From: Corbicula japonica
Taxonomy: Eukaryota > Mollusca > Bivalvia > Venerida > Cyrenidae
Direction of reading: 5' to 3'
Length of the DNA stretch: 64,000 nt
Assembly: GCA_038501625.1 (NCBI GenBank)
Contig: JAZAYU010000019.1
Location: 2,874,501-2,938,500, forward strand
Positions within the stretch are counted from its first letter, which is position 1; every line of letters begins with the position of its first letter. The notes under the pieces were generated by a model. That model did no database searches, was not told the origin of the DNA, and saw nothing but the letters and a program-made list of their open reading frames with translations. The translations under genes were made by a program, and so were the position numbers. Positions 36,140 to 47,247 of the stretch are shown piece after piece.

Positions 36140-38700
36140 GCATCTGATTCACAATGATTTTTTATAACATTTTGATCTATTGAAAATTATGTTTAAAGTA
36201 ATTTAAAATTCATGCATGAATTGATTTAACAGATATATTAATAAATGCATTTTATGCATTTGATCATAATCTTGAGCCTGAATTTCCATCAGAAAATATC
36301 CAGATCTAACCCATTTCCAAACCGTAACCAGCTACATAGTTGACACAAGATTTTCTGAAGTATAAAATTTCAAAGAAATGAAAATCTAATGTTTTCAATA
36401 ATTGCGTGTTATATGTACACCTTATGAAATCCGCTATCAGAAGTTTTTCCTACTTTCAGTTTTGTCTTTCACTCCATTCCACACAGGTCATTTAATCAGA
36501 ACAGATATTCTCAAAATTAATAACCCAGGGAAAACCATAAGAAGAAAAAGAGTAGCACCTCAGGGATTCACCAAGTTTATACAGAAATGGGAACTTCACA
36601 ATATTTATTTAATAGTATCTCTTAAATGCATTTCAGGTAAATTTCAGGTAAAAGAAAGAATGAAGTATTTATTAATTGATTTAATTATTCATAAACAGGT
36701 TTAGATGATTTTTGGTTCTGGTCAGACATGTATCAACCATTTGAACCATTTGAAGCGGTATAGAACTGTTTGACGTCATGCAATGAAGTGGACAACAAAA
36801 GTGAAGGTAGAAAATAATGTTTGAGTTAAATCCAGAATGACTGTTTAGGAGATGTAATTATTTTAAACAGTATATTTTAGTTTCTTTGTAATGCTTGAGC
36901 TGTGATAACGCTGTCAACATTGCAACTGGTAAATAATTTTAACATGTTAATGGGTGGGGTACAAATCCGTTGCATTGGGAAAATGTAATATTTTTTCCTA
37001 TCTGAATATTTTCTGATGGAAATTCAGGTTCCTGTAATTTGATAAATAACTCAAATTAGTTTCATAGTGTTAAATTAAGTCTTGTTAATAGTAGAATTGC
37101 CTAACAAAGTGACAATAAATTATGAAATGAAAACCAAAGATATACATTTTGTTCACTACAAACATGTGCCAAATTATAAAAATGAATATATTGTCTCCCT
37201 TTTGATGTTACACCAGTATTAAGTATTGAAGTGAACCTAGGTTTACACAGTGTTTCAGTTCAATAATTTTGATGTAACAAGTATTCATTTATTAGCCTTC
37301 CATTACAAATTGTTTTTAGGTAAAGTAAACCAAAACTACTTAAGGCATTAATTTTATGTCTATTTCATTCTATGATTTTTACCCAGACTTGAATTCTGAT
37401 CAGCAATGTAAAATAAATTACCGGTAGTTATTTGAAAAGGAACCCACTTTGTGAATTTTAGTGATAACCCAATTTGACCAGTTTATAAGAGCAGTCAACA
37501 CATTTTTGACTTTTTGCAGTCTGATACTTTCTGGTTAATTTTAAAGTGACATGCCTGGATCCATATTTTATTTTTTCAAAAGAAGGAAACACGTAATAAC
37601 TCTGGCAGTGATGAAACAATATGGATACTTAATTCAGTTAATCAACAGTTAATCAATATAACTTTATGAAATTTTCTTGAACGGCTGTTGGAACAGGCAT
37701 TTAAACTACAAAACAAATGACAGCACTCTTTTTCACAGCAACTAAAGGAAAAACATTTTTCACAGTCCAAAAGATTGTGGGTGACTTTTTGTAGATACAC
37801 CTCACACCTCAGACTGAATGGATTTCAATGCAGAATAGAAACAATCTGAAGAAAGACCATTCTAGCAAAGTACAAAATGAGAGTAAACTAATTGTTATGA
37901 TCACTCACTTAAAAAATAAAATATGTTATTATAAAGAATATTTCAGTGATAAAATCAAATGAAAGAAATGTGCCATCTCTGGTTCAAAAAGCATGAAATT
38001 GGAAAAGGAGTGGAAGAAGGATAATGGTATATTAAATTTTATTAATTGACTTTTAATAGGGCTCTCACCAGACTTGCAAATCAGGGAGAGTTTTGTCATA
38101 ATTTACTGCATTATGGAGAAGTTTGCAGTCAACAGCTTTCTTTCCCTATATCGTAAATACAAAATGACTTCTAACAAAGCTCAACAAAGAGAGAAGTCTG
38201 GTCACCTTTGATGAGACTAATTCCTTCAAGTCTCTCCCTAGTGAGAGCCCTGTATTAATATACAGTAAAGGCATTGCATGCCCTTTTCTTTTACATGACT
38301 GCAGTGTGGCAAAATCTCGAGGCATGTCATCACCTGACTTGAACATGCCATTTTCCTGGCAGACACTACATGGTACACCACATCAATACTTAAGTATTTT
38401 ATAATGGCCCCGCAATTCTCATATTGGTCCAGAACACCTGTATTGGCCCAGTTTAGTCTTCATATGAATTTGAACATGTTATTGGGCCTCGGGCTGTCAT
38501 ATTTACCCTCAGCCTTCTGTCTCAGGCATATATGACTACCTTTGACCCAATAACAAGGTCAACTTGAATTCACTTGATTATTAACATTATATATAACAAT
38601 ATTCATCTGTTGGCCACCTTGAACTAACACGATGGGTTGCTTATTTGTTTTTTAAGTTGGGTAATCACATATAAATGTGTCTCAAAAATCCAATGCTGTT
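36140..38700. other. Helitron A interior without recognised features
   Basis: AT-rich sequence. The plus-strand frame 36402-36704 includes an acceptor-like 'ccacacag' and a basic stretch (GKTIRRKRVAPQGFTKF), but I recognise no domain. The remainder shows nothing I can support. Confidence 0.4.
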
Positions 38701-38719
38701 TCAACTTTCATGGTTAATA

Positions 38720-39960
38720 ACTTGACCCTTTACTCCATTTACACGCCATTTTACCACATGGGTAACCAGTGTAAATCCACATCAGATAGAGATAGCACAA
38801 ATGTAGCTCCAGACCAGCTTGCACATCAGACATTTTGAGGTCTCATCATTCTGTATCTACTCTGTTCATTAGATACGTTTAAAGCTCTAATTAACAGGAA
38901 GGAGATGTGTCAGCACCTAGATTTACAATAGTTGCTCATGTGTTAAAAGGTGTATCCAACGAATAAAATGAAGTATCAAAATGCAGGTGTTTTTTTGTAG
39001 TAATTAACCCTTTACTATAATATTATACACATTTTCATGCCTTTTCATGATCTGATCTGGATCTGCACAGGTCACATTGTGGTCAGAAATAACCTATTGA
39101 AATTTGAATAAAAAAGCTAACGCCGTAACGGTTTAGATCCTAATCAGGCAGTATGGATGTGTCGGCTGATCTAGATCTACACTGATTTCCCATGCCATAA
39201 AGGCATATGGAGGTAAAGGTTAAATGGGATAAATTGTGTATGAGCCTATAGGAACTGAAGATGGCTTGAAGCTTACACCAGAAATACCTCTTTTTTGTGA
39301 TATTTATAAAAATAGATGAATTATGACAACATAGTAATCTGTTAACTAACCTGCAACATCAAATTATGTACAACTTCATAAGCAACAAAAAGTACAGTGA
39401 AATTGGTTTTGGTTATTTGTTATGATTAAAATACAACATTTATTTTCAGCCATGTGTATCATCAGTCTTGTGAAAGCTGTGGACTTGAAATGTCTGCAGA
39501 ATTGGTAGAACATAAGGGAGCAGAATATGAATGTTACTGTAGAAAATGAAGACAAGGTTTGCATTTTTTATTTTCATTTATTAAAGCTGCATGAATGTAT
39601 GATTGAGACACACTAAATCTATCTGTATATGTTGGTATTTGTATTTTTGTATCTTGTAACACAAGAAAACATAAAATTGTGTTTATATGTATGTGTTGAC
39701 TTGTGAGACCTCAGTTCACAAGAAAATTAATCATCCTATATAAAAATTACTGTGTTGTTTTTGCCCCTTTCTTCCATGAATACATGACATGAGTGACCAG
39801 TGTATATCCAGATCAGCAGGCATATCTGTGCAGTCTTAACAGGATCTATATGGTTCATAATAAGATTCATGAGGCTATTTCTTACAAATATGCAAACAGT
39901 GTAGATTCCAATCAGATCCAGATCAGACATCAAAGTTGTTCTTGCTGATACATGTACTGA
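38720..39960. repeat. Cluster of SINE-like 'gatcagatccagatc' repeats
   Basis: Three diverged segments (about 38720-38900, 39000-39230, 39750-39960) share 'ccctttactccatt'-type starts, 'cagatcagacatc'/'gatctgatctggatctgcac' cores and 'aaaggttaa' ends, in both orientations. They are related to 1500-1760 and to 51600-51780. Confidence 0.5.
39449..39560 (+). other. Exon-like fragment with CxxC pairs in Helitron A
   Basis: After a good acceptor ('tttattttcag'), one frame reads HVYHQSCESCGLEMSAEL and ends with ECYCRK and a stop. H-x2-C-x2-C…C-x-C resembles part of a zinc-binding domain but does not complete any standard one. It may be a captured gene fragment or chance. Confidence 0.2.
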
Positions 39961-40009
39961 TGTATTGTTTCCAGGTGTCCACTAGCTGCTTAATCTAAAG
40001 GGTCATTTT

Positions 40010-40440
40010 TTTGTGTCGCCCTTTTAAAGAAAAGGCAATACATAGGGATCGCTTTGTCTGTCCGTCCATCTATCCCAAAAACTTAATGTTGGTTATAACT
40101 TTGCCATATCTTAATATTTCTTCATGAAATTTTCAAATTATATTGTTTGTGACAACATGCTACAGCTGATATTAATTTTCAGGTCAAGGTCACATTTGAT
40201 GGAGTTAATCCTTTTTTTGTACTTTTTTAACAGAAAAACTTAATGTTGACTTTAACTTTGACTTTTCTTAATATTTCTACATCAAACTTTCAAATTATAT
40301 TGCTCATGACAACACACTCATCATGACTCCAAGTTCTTTATGTCAAGATGGGGTTATTCCCTTTTTTGTTCTTGCATTTTTAACTTGATCTAGTCCCCAG
40401 GGCGACACAAGTGAACACCCATCTAATGTAACTTTTTGGT
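40010..40440 (-). repeat. Interspersed repeat related to 19320-19560
   Basis: It begins 'tgtgtcgcccttttaaagaa' with 'tctgtccgtccatctatccc' and holds two diverged internal units ('aacttaatgttg…aactttg…cttaatatttct' at about 40080 and 40238). It ends 'ccagggcgacacaagtgaac'. Confidence 0.55.
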
Positions 40441-41455
40441 GGATTCTGGCAATTAATAACCAAAATTACCCTTAATTTAAAGAAAACAAAGACACTTCAG
40501 CTAAAATCATTACAACTTCAATATAAATAGGTTATTTGTTGAAATTAATATTTCAGGATAACAGCTCTACATGGAATGCTGTGAGGAGACCAGTTTGACA
40601 ATTCTGTCTATGACTGTCTGAGGGAGCATACAGCCTTTAGATTGCCACTAATTCCTGCAATGGAGCATGCTGCTTTTGTAATGGACAAGAATAAAAAATC
40701 ACAAATGTCGATACAAATAGTGGATGTGAAATGGAGACAAGTTATATAAAATATAACCAAAACGTTTTAATGTGCACCTCATTGAAAAAACATCAGTTGA
40801 CAAAAAAGCATCAGTGTAATTGTGTGTTTGAACATTATTTGCTGAATAATAGAACCATTGAAAAAAACCATAGTGTCACTTGTAGTATTATTTTAAATCA
40901 TGTGACCCAATTCTGTTTGTCGATTTCAAGTTTGAATATTCAAAGATTATGACTAGCTTAGCTACTTTTTTTCTGTCATTGGTGTCACCGTATCTCAACT
41001 CAGAATTTTAGGTGCTGTCTAATGATACTGCGCTTGCAAACAACTGCTCACAGGATTCTTCCACACTTACAAAAGTATTCACGCCATTAAGGTAATATTC
41101 CATTCGTCATTGCACTCTCATTGATAAAATGAAAAATTAAAAAGTCTCTAAATGCAAAATGCAAGGACGAAAGGAGTAATACCTTTAAATAAAGCGTTGT
41201 GTTTGAGAACTGACCAGCGTTGTTTCACTGTTGACCATATGACCTATGAAGTATGATATCCTTCACTTAATTGTGATTGGTCAATTTCATTTTATTGTCT
41301 ACAAGTCCAATCATATTCAAATTATGACATAAAGTAAATTGTTCCCCGTTCTTGAGGCGAAAGTTTATTTCTGGTCTAACTTAATCAAACCCAAAAATCC
41401 ATTGCTTTTCAATTGTGTTTTGATGGCCGACTCATCAGTACCTCCAGTCCTTTGA

Positions 41456-43065
41456 TTTAGATTATTGATACTCTTAAGTATCTCTTCTGGAGTTATTTCA
41501 CCATTGAGTGTCATATCATTATCATTTAAATTAATATCATTTACATATTCTGTATCATTGTTATTATGCAATGGATTATTATTTATACTTTCAAAGTACT
41601 CAAAGAGAGAATTTAAATTTGGTAGGTCAACTTTTTTATTTTCATTTATTTTATTTATGAACTTCCAGTATTCTTTTGGTTGCTTTTTATGCATTTGCCT
41701 TAATTTATCTTGATTAGATTTGTTATATTTATTCAAAAATTTATTCATTGTATTTTTATATATTCTACAGCTATTTTTATATGATAATCTATTGTATTCA
41801 GAAGGATGTCTATTATATCTTTTTCTTGCCTTATTATAAGCCTTTTTTGCTTTAAAACAAGCTGGCCCATACCAGGGGGTCTTACATGACTTTTTCTGGT
41901 AATTTTCCTGTTTAGCTTTGTCTGGAAAACTCTGTGTTGCACATTCGATAAAAATTTCTGACATTTGTTTTGTAAGGCTATTTATTTTTGTAAAATCTGT
42001 ATCCGTTTCAGAATTAATAATGTTTAACAAAGATTCAAGGTCACAGGATTGCAAGTTTCTTTGAAATGTATCCTTGTATTTCTGATCCCACTTTGGCTTG
42101 TTAGCCTTTTGGGGTTTCTCATTAATGTTCAAGGGAGAGTTTAAATTTAAGACAAAGAGAAGAAGAGAATGACCATCACTAAATAAGTCATTTGTCTCAA
42201 TTATTTCAAATGTTTTGATTTTCAAATAGCCTGCTATAGAAGATACTAAATAATCAATGACAGAGACATTCTTAAAAGTCATGCTGTTTGTTTTCCCCAT
42301 GTTGATACGTCCATTAACAATAATCATATTTACATTTTTAATTGTTTCAATTAGTTTGTAACCATGGTTATTTTTGTTTTTATCTTGTGAGCTCCTTTTT
42401 ATAGGAATATTTAAGCTTTCCATATGTGATTTCTGATCGAGATATTGGATAGTTTCATTATCCAGATCAAAATAATCATATATGAAGTCATCTTGGCAGG
42501 TAAAGTCTAACAGTTCTCCAGTTCTAGCATTAAAATCTCCAATCAAATATATATGTTCAAAACTACTGCTCATCGAGGAAATTTCTGTTTCTAAATTTTC
42601 ATATTGATCATCATTATAAAATCTTGATTGAGATGGTGGTACATATACTATTCCAATAACAATTTCATCATTTGATAATGTTAAGCTTTTTTTCAATTTC
42701 AACCACAAAACATATTCAGATTCTGTTTCTATGACATCAACATGGTTAAAAATGTCATTTTTTATAAATGCACCTATACCACCTGATTTTCTAACATACT
42801 TTTGTTTTCTATGTTTATTAATGAATTGATAGCCAGTTACTGAAATTACATCATACTGATCTAGTTTTGTTTCAACAGTTCCAAAGATATCATATTTTTG
42901 CACTAATGAAGTAAAGTCTGGAAATTCCGACTTTCGTTTTAAGCCACACACATTTAGCGACGTTATATTTAGTGACCTACGCCCACTGTCAGTGTTCTTT
43001 ACATTAGCAGTTCTATAGTCTGTTTCAGTGTTACGTGTAGAGAACGGAGTTGGCGTATTTCCCAC
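41456..43065 (-). CDS. LINE ORF2, apurinic endonuclease segment
   Basis: It starts at an ATG six bases after the ORF1 stop. The exonuclease-endonuclease-phosphatase fold is visible in order: SLNVCGL near residue 36, ETK near 65, the catalytic GDFNAR near 176-181, a DYL segment near 270 and SDGHSLL near 297 (the conserved D-H pair). A lysine/asparagine-rich linker leads to EEILKSINNL, which normally precedes the RT domain. The protein would nick chromosomal DNA to prime reverse transcription. After 41456 the frame runs about 30 codons into Helitron A before a stop. All catalytic residues I can check are present. Confidence 0.9.
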
Positions 43066-43071
43066 ATTACC

Positions 43072-44307
43072 CTAATGGTGGGTTAACTTGTCCGATGGGC
43101 CTCCGGAAGCCCCACTGTCGATCCGTACCGGTGCTGATGCTGGAGCGGTAACCTCCCTGTTAATAAAAGTCTTTGTTCCCGTTCTACTCTGACCATGAGT
43201 CTTAGTGCTCAGGTTGAGCGGGGTTTCTGAGCGGGATTGTTTTGTCATCCTAGCCTGTAGACTACGCATATCCCTACTATATTGGTCACATGGAGTGTCG
43301 GATTCACTGTCACCCTGATCACTACTTGTCGAGCTCGTGTCTGAGTCGGCCTCCGATCGTTCACATTCCGCGAGCACATCGAACGGATTTTCCGTCTCTA
43401 GATTTTCTAGACCTGTTTTATTTATAGGCCTGCGTTGGGAATCAGTAGAATTGGTAGAATTAAATTGTTCGGGAAGTCTCTGTTGTCTCATTATTAGTTG
43501 CCAGTCCGGAAATTCATCATACACTACCTTTTTGTTTACAATCAATTTCGCGGGGTAGCCTATAAATACCGAACCCTTTTTGTTGGCTGCTTTTAGTTCT
43601 TTATATTTTGGCCATAGCTTGGATCTAGCTTGCACAATTTCTATTGGGTAATCACGGTTTATTCCATAGTCCGTGTCTTTGAGTTTGTAAGCATTTTCTA
43701 GTATTAACTCGGTGTCTTTTCTGTCTGTAAAGCAAGCTATGATGGGTCGTGTTTTGCGCCATTGGGGGGCACCAATTCTATGAATTGCTTGTACGTACAT
43801 TTTTGTTGGGTCAAGATCTAAGAAGTCTTCAATAAAAGAAGATAGAGTGATCTCACAGTCTTCTTTAGAGGCTCTATCAACCTCCGGGATACCTCGGAAG
43901 ATCAAGTTGTTTCTGCGCGCTCTCGCTTCGTGATCAATACTTTTGTATTCAAGCAATTTAACTCTGTCATTCATAATTTTGTTGTTTTCTTCAATTTTAT
44001 GGACTCTTTGTTCGACATGCTGGAATTTATCACTCATAGATTGGACACACGTCATCATATCAAAGAGAACGACAAGTTTGTCATCTGTACTATAGTTCTT
44101 GAATTGTTCTTTTGAAATACACGATCCGTCAAAGGTTTCAAAAGTCCCACCTGTGGATCTTCTTTTTCTTTTACTCTGCGAGAGGGTGGATCTATTGTTG
44201 ATATCTTGGCTTTTCACGCCATTTTTCCCGCCATTTTCAAACAAAGACTTGCTATTGTCTTTCGGTTTTTCATCCTTTTTGTTACCTTTTGTTTGCTTTT
44301 TCGGCAT
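43072..44307 (-). CDS. LINE ORF1 protein (coiled coil, RRM-like, C-terminal domain)
   Basis: 411 residues. It has a lysine-rich N-terminus (1-60); a coiled coil at about 83-123 (heptads through KFQHVEQRVHKIEENN); an RNA-binding RRM-like domain at about 134-200 starting RRNNLIFRGIPE; and a basic C-terminal domain near 200-262. A Ser/Asp-rich tail (330-350) and a P/A-rich end follow. This is the architecture of L1-type ORF1 proteins, which form trimers, coat the element's RNA and act as chaperones. ORF2 follows after six bases, so it is probably translated by reinitiation. Intact, which argues for recent activity. Confidence 0.85.
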   Translation of the reverse strand: MPKKQTKGNKKDEKPKDNSKSLFENGGKNGVKSQDINNRSTLSQSKRKRRSTGGTFETFDGSCISKEQFKNYSTDDKLVVLFDMMTCVQSMSDKFQHVEQRVHKIEENNKIMNDRVKLLEYKSIDHEARARRNNLIFRGIPEVDRASKEDCEITLSSFIEDFLDLDPTKMYVQAIHRIGAPQWRKTRPIIACFTDRKDTELILENAYKLKDTDYGINRDYPIEIVQARSKLWPKYKELKAANKKGSVFIGYPAKLIVNKKVVYDEFPDWQLIMRQQRLPEQFNSTNSTDSQRRPINKTGLENLETENPFDVLAECERSEADSDTSSTSSDQGDSESDTPCDQYSRDMRSLQARMTKQSRSETPLNLSTKTHGQSRTGTKTFINREVTAPASAPVRIDSGASGGPSDKLTHH

Positions 44308-44400
44308 TCTAATGATTGCACTACCAACAGGACTTGAATATTTCCAAAAATATCCGAAATAAAGTTATCCTTTGTATTTTTAATTTTCCAAAACTTGAAA

Positions 44401-45039
44401 TTTTGTCAGAGCCAAATTTTGACCGCTGACCACCATGTCACGTGACTCACGAAGGGCAACATAATTGGTATGTTAAATTGCGTACCCGTTTTATTTTCCA
44501 AAGTGTCAATTGATTGTAAAACAATTACTCAAAACAGAGGGTTGTAAATTAAAATTGAAATTTTCAAAAACATTCAAACGAAATTGCTTCCGACTGAACT
44601 CTATCAAAACACGCGACTGCCTTACGAAAAGAAATATTCCAAATGGTCTGAATACTTCAAAAATTTAACAAGAAACAAGAACGTCTCAAAATTGTCAGAA
44701 TTGTCAATTGGAAACAAACATGTTACCAGTAGATAACAAAAATACGTGTCAAAATAAACAGAATGAGATGACAACGATACTGTTTTCTAAAACGTGACCT
44801 GACCTAAATGCCCGGACTAAATTGTCGTTAGAATTTTGAAGTAACATTTAAAATATTTCAAAAGAAATTTTACAATAAAAAATTATTTTATTTTTTTAAC
44901 ATTTTAAATATTCAATACCTCAAATTTAAATCACAAAGCGATACGGGCAACTAAATACGATGTGTAGGTATATTCGGACATTAGCACGTTTCGGATACGT
45001 ATAGATGTGGAACTAGATGGTTGAATTTTAGCTTAGGTT
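44401..45039. other. AT-rich DNA upstream of the LINE
   Basis: It may include LINE 5' UTR and flanking host or Helitron D sequence. No ORF or motif is supported. Confidence 0.4.
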
Positions 45040-45111
45040 TTAAATTCCCGCACTGGCCCGAGCGCGAAATACGCGAAAATAAGCCATCGCTAAATATAAT
45101 GATACCACAGT
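45040..45111 (-). repeat. Inverted relative of the 30324 repeat end
   Basis: The reverse complement begins ACTGTGGTATCATTATATTT and continues with 'ttttcgcgtatttcgcgctc', matching the start of 30324-30600. Only one end is recognisable. Confidence 0.5.
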
Positions 45112-45217
45112 AGTTACATACTCCATTAAAAATGAGCGCTATCTGGTAACTTACTATGAGCTGCTAAAGTTAACTGTACAGAGAACCAGATGAGTCACAC
45201 TACAGTTACTCAACTCA

Positions 45218-45363
45218 GGGCTGAAGGTTATAAAGCTGAGATTGGAAACCAGGCTCAAATCTCAAGCATCTGATTGGCTGAAATGGCGACTGGCCGCAAT
45301 TTCAGCCAATCAGATTCTTGAGATTTGAGACTGGTTTCAATGCTCAGTTTTATAACCTTGGGC
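45218..45363. mobile_element. Foldback MITE, copy 2
   Basis: Same family as 19623-19753: arms 'aaggttataaagctgag' and 'caaatctcaagcatctgatt' with their inverted partners, and a GGGCTG end. The loop is slightly longer ('ggcgactggccgcaa'). Confidence 0.8.
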
Positions 45364-45369
45364 ACAGTT

Positions 45370-45412
45370 TCTTTCCAACGCCGACAGTCTTTCAATGCTT
45401 TCAGTGCTTTGA
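45370..45412 (-). mobile_element. Helitron-like element D, 5' terminus only
   Basis: The reverse complement from 45412 reads TCAAAGCACTGAAAGCATTG and then AAAGACTGTCGGCG, after a flanking A. This matches the family 5' consensus. By analogy its 3' end should be a hairpin whose last arm is CGCCGACAGTC followed by AA or TAA, lower in the window; I did not find it, so the copy may be truncated or its end may lie on the far side of the LINE in a form I missed. Confidence 0.6.
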
Positions 45413-45659
45413 TTTAAATAAATTGTTGATGAATTACAGATATTAGGTATTGCAGACAATTTTCGGACGTGAACTTTTCTGATTCAAACTAGTGCTTGCG
45501 TACTAAATATATGTCTTAATTATTGAGTCGGCAGACTCAGTGAAAACCAATTTTCGACAATCGTTTTTGCTTTTCTATGAACCTAACAATTTGAGGGTTG
45601 CATGCAATACTGTTCTAACTCCTTCTTTATTTCAATGTAGTAACGACAGTACTTGCATG

Positions 45660-47247
45660 GGTATCGGGACATTACGGACCATGATCATTACGGACCAGAC
45701 ATAACGGACCAGATTTTGGGACATTACGGACCACCAAAAAAGACATAACGGACCAGATTTATAGACATTACGGACCATCTAAAAGACATAACGGACCATC
45801 AAAAAGACATAACGGACCATCAAAAAGACATAACGGACCATCAAAAAGACAGAACGGACCAGATATATACATATTACGGACCATCTTTAGAATGATAAAG
45901 AATATAAAATGTATTTCTAAAAACATAATGTATAGAATTGTAGACAGTACAGACCATCTTCAGATTAATATGAACTGTGAAAACATAACGGACCATTTAA
46001 AGATTCGTGTAATGAAAGACTTTTCTTATATAAAGATTAATTTTGTTTAAATTGATTTTTTAGGTTTCGAGTAGTTTATATCACAATCAATTTATGAAAC
46101 ATTTTTTTGTAATTTATTAACACCAGTATAACTTACCACACCTCGTTTTTGGCGAATACGCTTGTTATAATTTGCTAATTTTGATAGCACACCTGTCAAA
46201 TTTCTCTCAAATAACTGTGAAAAATTCCCGTGGAATTCAATATAGAACAATAGCTGACGGTCAATTATGTGATCACCCCTGTGAAATTCCATAGGGTGTT
46301 AGTAACCCAAGTACACATTTTTGTTCAACTTGTTGAATTTTAAAATTGTTTTATAAAAGGAATTAATATAATGGATGAAATAAAAACAATTACAAATAGT
46401 TTCTTATTTATTTAGCACATTTATGAACAAGCACATCAACCATATAGCACATTAACCTCACAATAAAACATTTCACTAAACAAAAACATTAACAATTCAT
46501 AGCACACACACATAGTCGTTTTTTAACGAGGCACAAATTTACAAATACAAACAAGTACATCATAAACTATATATACCACACAATAAAATATTAAACAGCA
46601 CAGAGTACATAAATGCCTGATTACAGTGTTTATATAGCATGTTTTAAGCAAACTATTGTAAAAAGGTAAAAACAAACAAATAATACAATCACAAAGACAC
46701 AAGCACGTTTATCAACCACACTATAAAACATTAAACAATAAACAAGAAATAAAAAAATATTATCATTTAAATATTCCATGTATTCATCAACATACTAAAA
46801 ATTTACGATGGAGCATACAATCTGGCACATGCCTCAGTTAAGTTTTCAGAAGTGTGAAAACCCTTCATGATTGACATTAATTTTGAGTAATTTTGCAAAC
46901 TGTTGTCAAAACCTGGTAATTTTGATTGCAAAAAATGCATTTCATATTTATTAACCAGTTGTTATGACCCTTAAATTATCGCCAATACAGTAGCGAAGAA
47001 ATAACTACCGACAGGCTTTAATTGGCATTTAAGTTTTTAATAATAATTTATATTCCATCTATAGATGGTCCGTAATGTGTATATATCTGGTCCGTTATGT
47101 CTTATAGATGGTCCGTTATGTCTTTTAGATGGTCCGTAATGTCTATAAATCTGGTCCGTAATGTCTATAAATCTGGTCCGTAATGTCCTAAAATCTGGTC
47201 CATTATGTCTGGTCCGTAATGGTCATGGTCCGTAATGTCCCTAATTC
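45660..47247. mobile_element. TIR element with 'acggacc' arrays, copy 2 (8-bp TSD, empty site known)
   Basis: It is inverted relative to copy 1: the left end is GGTATCGGGACATTACGGAC and the right end the reverse complement of GAATTAGGGACATTACGGAC. The flanks are CTTGCATG on both sides (45652-45659, 47248-47255); Helitron A has the site once, near 35345-35360, in 'agtacttgcatgctacc'. That is direct proof of an 8-bp duplication. Left and right arrays have about 11 and 9 'acggacc' units. The 66-71-codon frame starting MEFHRGDHIIDRQLLFY is shared with copy 1 but has no known motif. Confidence 0.95.

Larger units (their letters stand above)
35217..41455 (-). mobile_element. Helitron-like element A, complete, inserted in the LINE
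   Basis: The 5' end (at 41455, minus strand) is TCAAAGGACTGGAGGTACTG followed by the subterminal GAGTCGGC. The 3' end (35217) is the hairpin GAGTC-TGCC-GACTC then AA. Insertion is between A and A within LINE ORF2, with no duplication, and removal restores the frame. The first 920 bp from 35217 are repeated in Helitron B. No Rep/helicase coding is present in 6.2 kb. The interior is AT-rich with SINE-like repeats (38720-39960), a 'gtccgtcc' repeat (40010-40440) and a few exon-like fragments on the plus strand. Confidence 0.9.
31500..44400 (-). mobile_element. Non-LTR (LINE) retrotransposon, split by two later insertions
   Basis: In minus orientation the order is ORF1 (44307-43072), ORF2 endonuclease (43065-41456), Helitron A (41455-35217), ORF2 reverse transcriptase (35216-33903), a TIR element (33894-32294) and the ORF2 C-terminus (32293-31711). 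Both interruptions are exact: excluding Helitron A continues the frame through the K/N junction of the KNGKSPGID motif, and excluding the TIR element plus one 8-bp duplication continues it near SYRIYK. So one LINE with intact frames was hit twice. Exact outer ends are uncertain; a 75-bp tandem duplication lies in its 3' region. Confidence 0.85.

Noticed and set aside
36402..36704. A 100-codon ORF in Helitron A as a host gene
   Set aside because: No recognisable domain, AT-rich codon use, and splice-like sites whose phases do not match the nearest exon-like fragment.
30324..45111. A single 14.8-kb transposon with inverted ends ACTGTGGTATCATT
   Set aside because: The two ends do match in inverted orientation, but similarity lasts only about 80 bp, no flanking duplication is visible, and the interior is explained by a LINE and its insertions. 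Two separate MITE copies are more likely.
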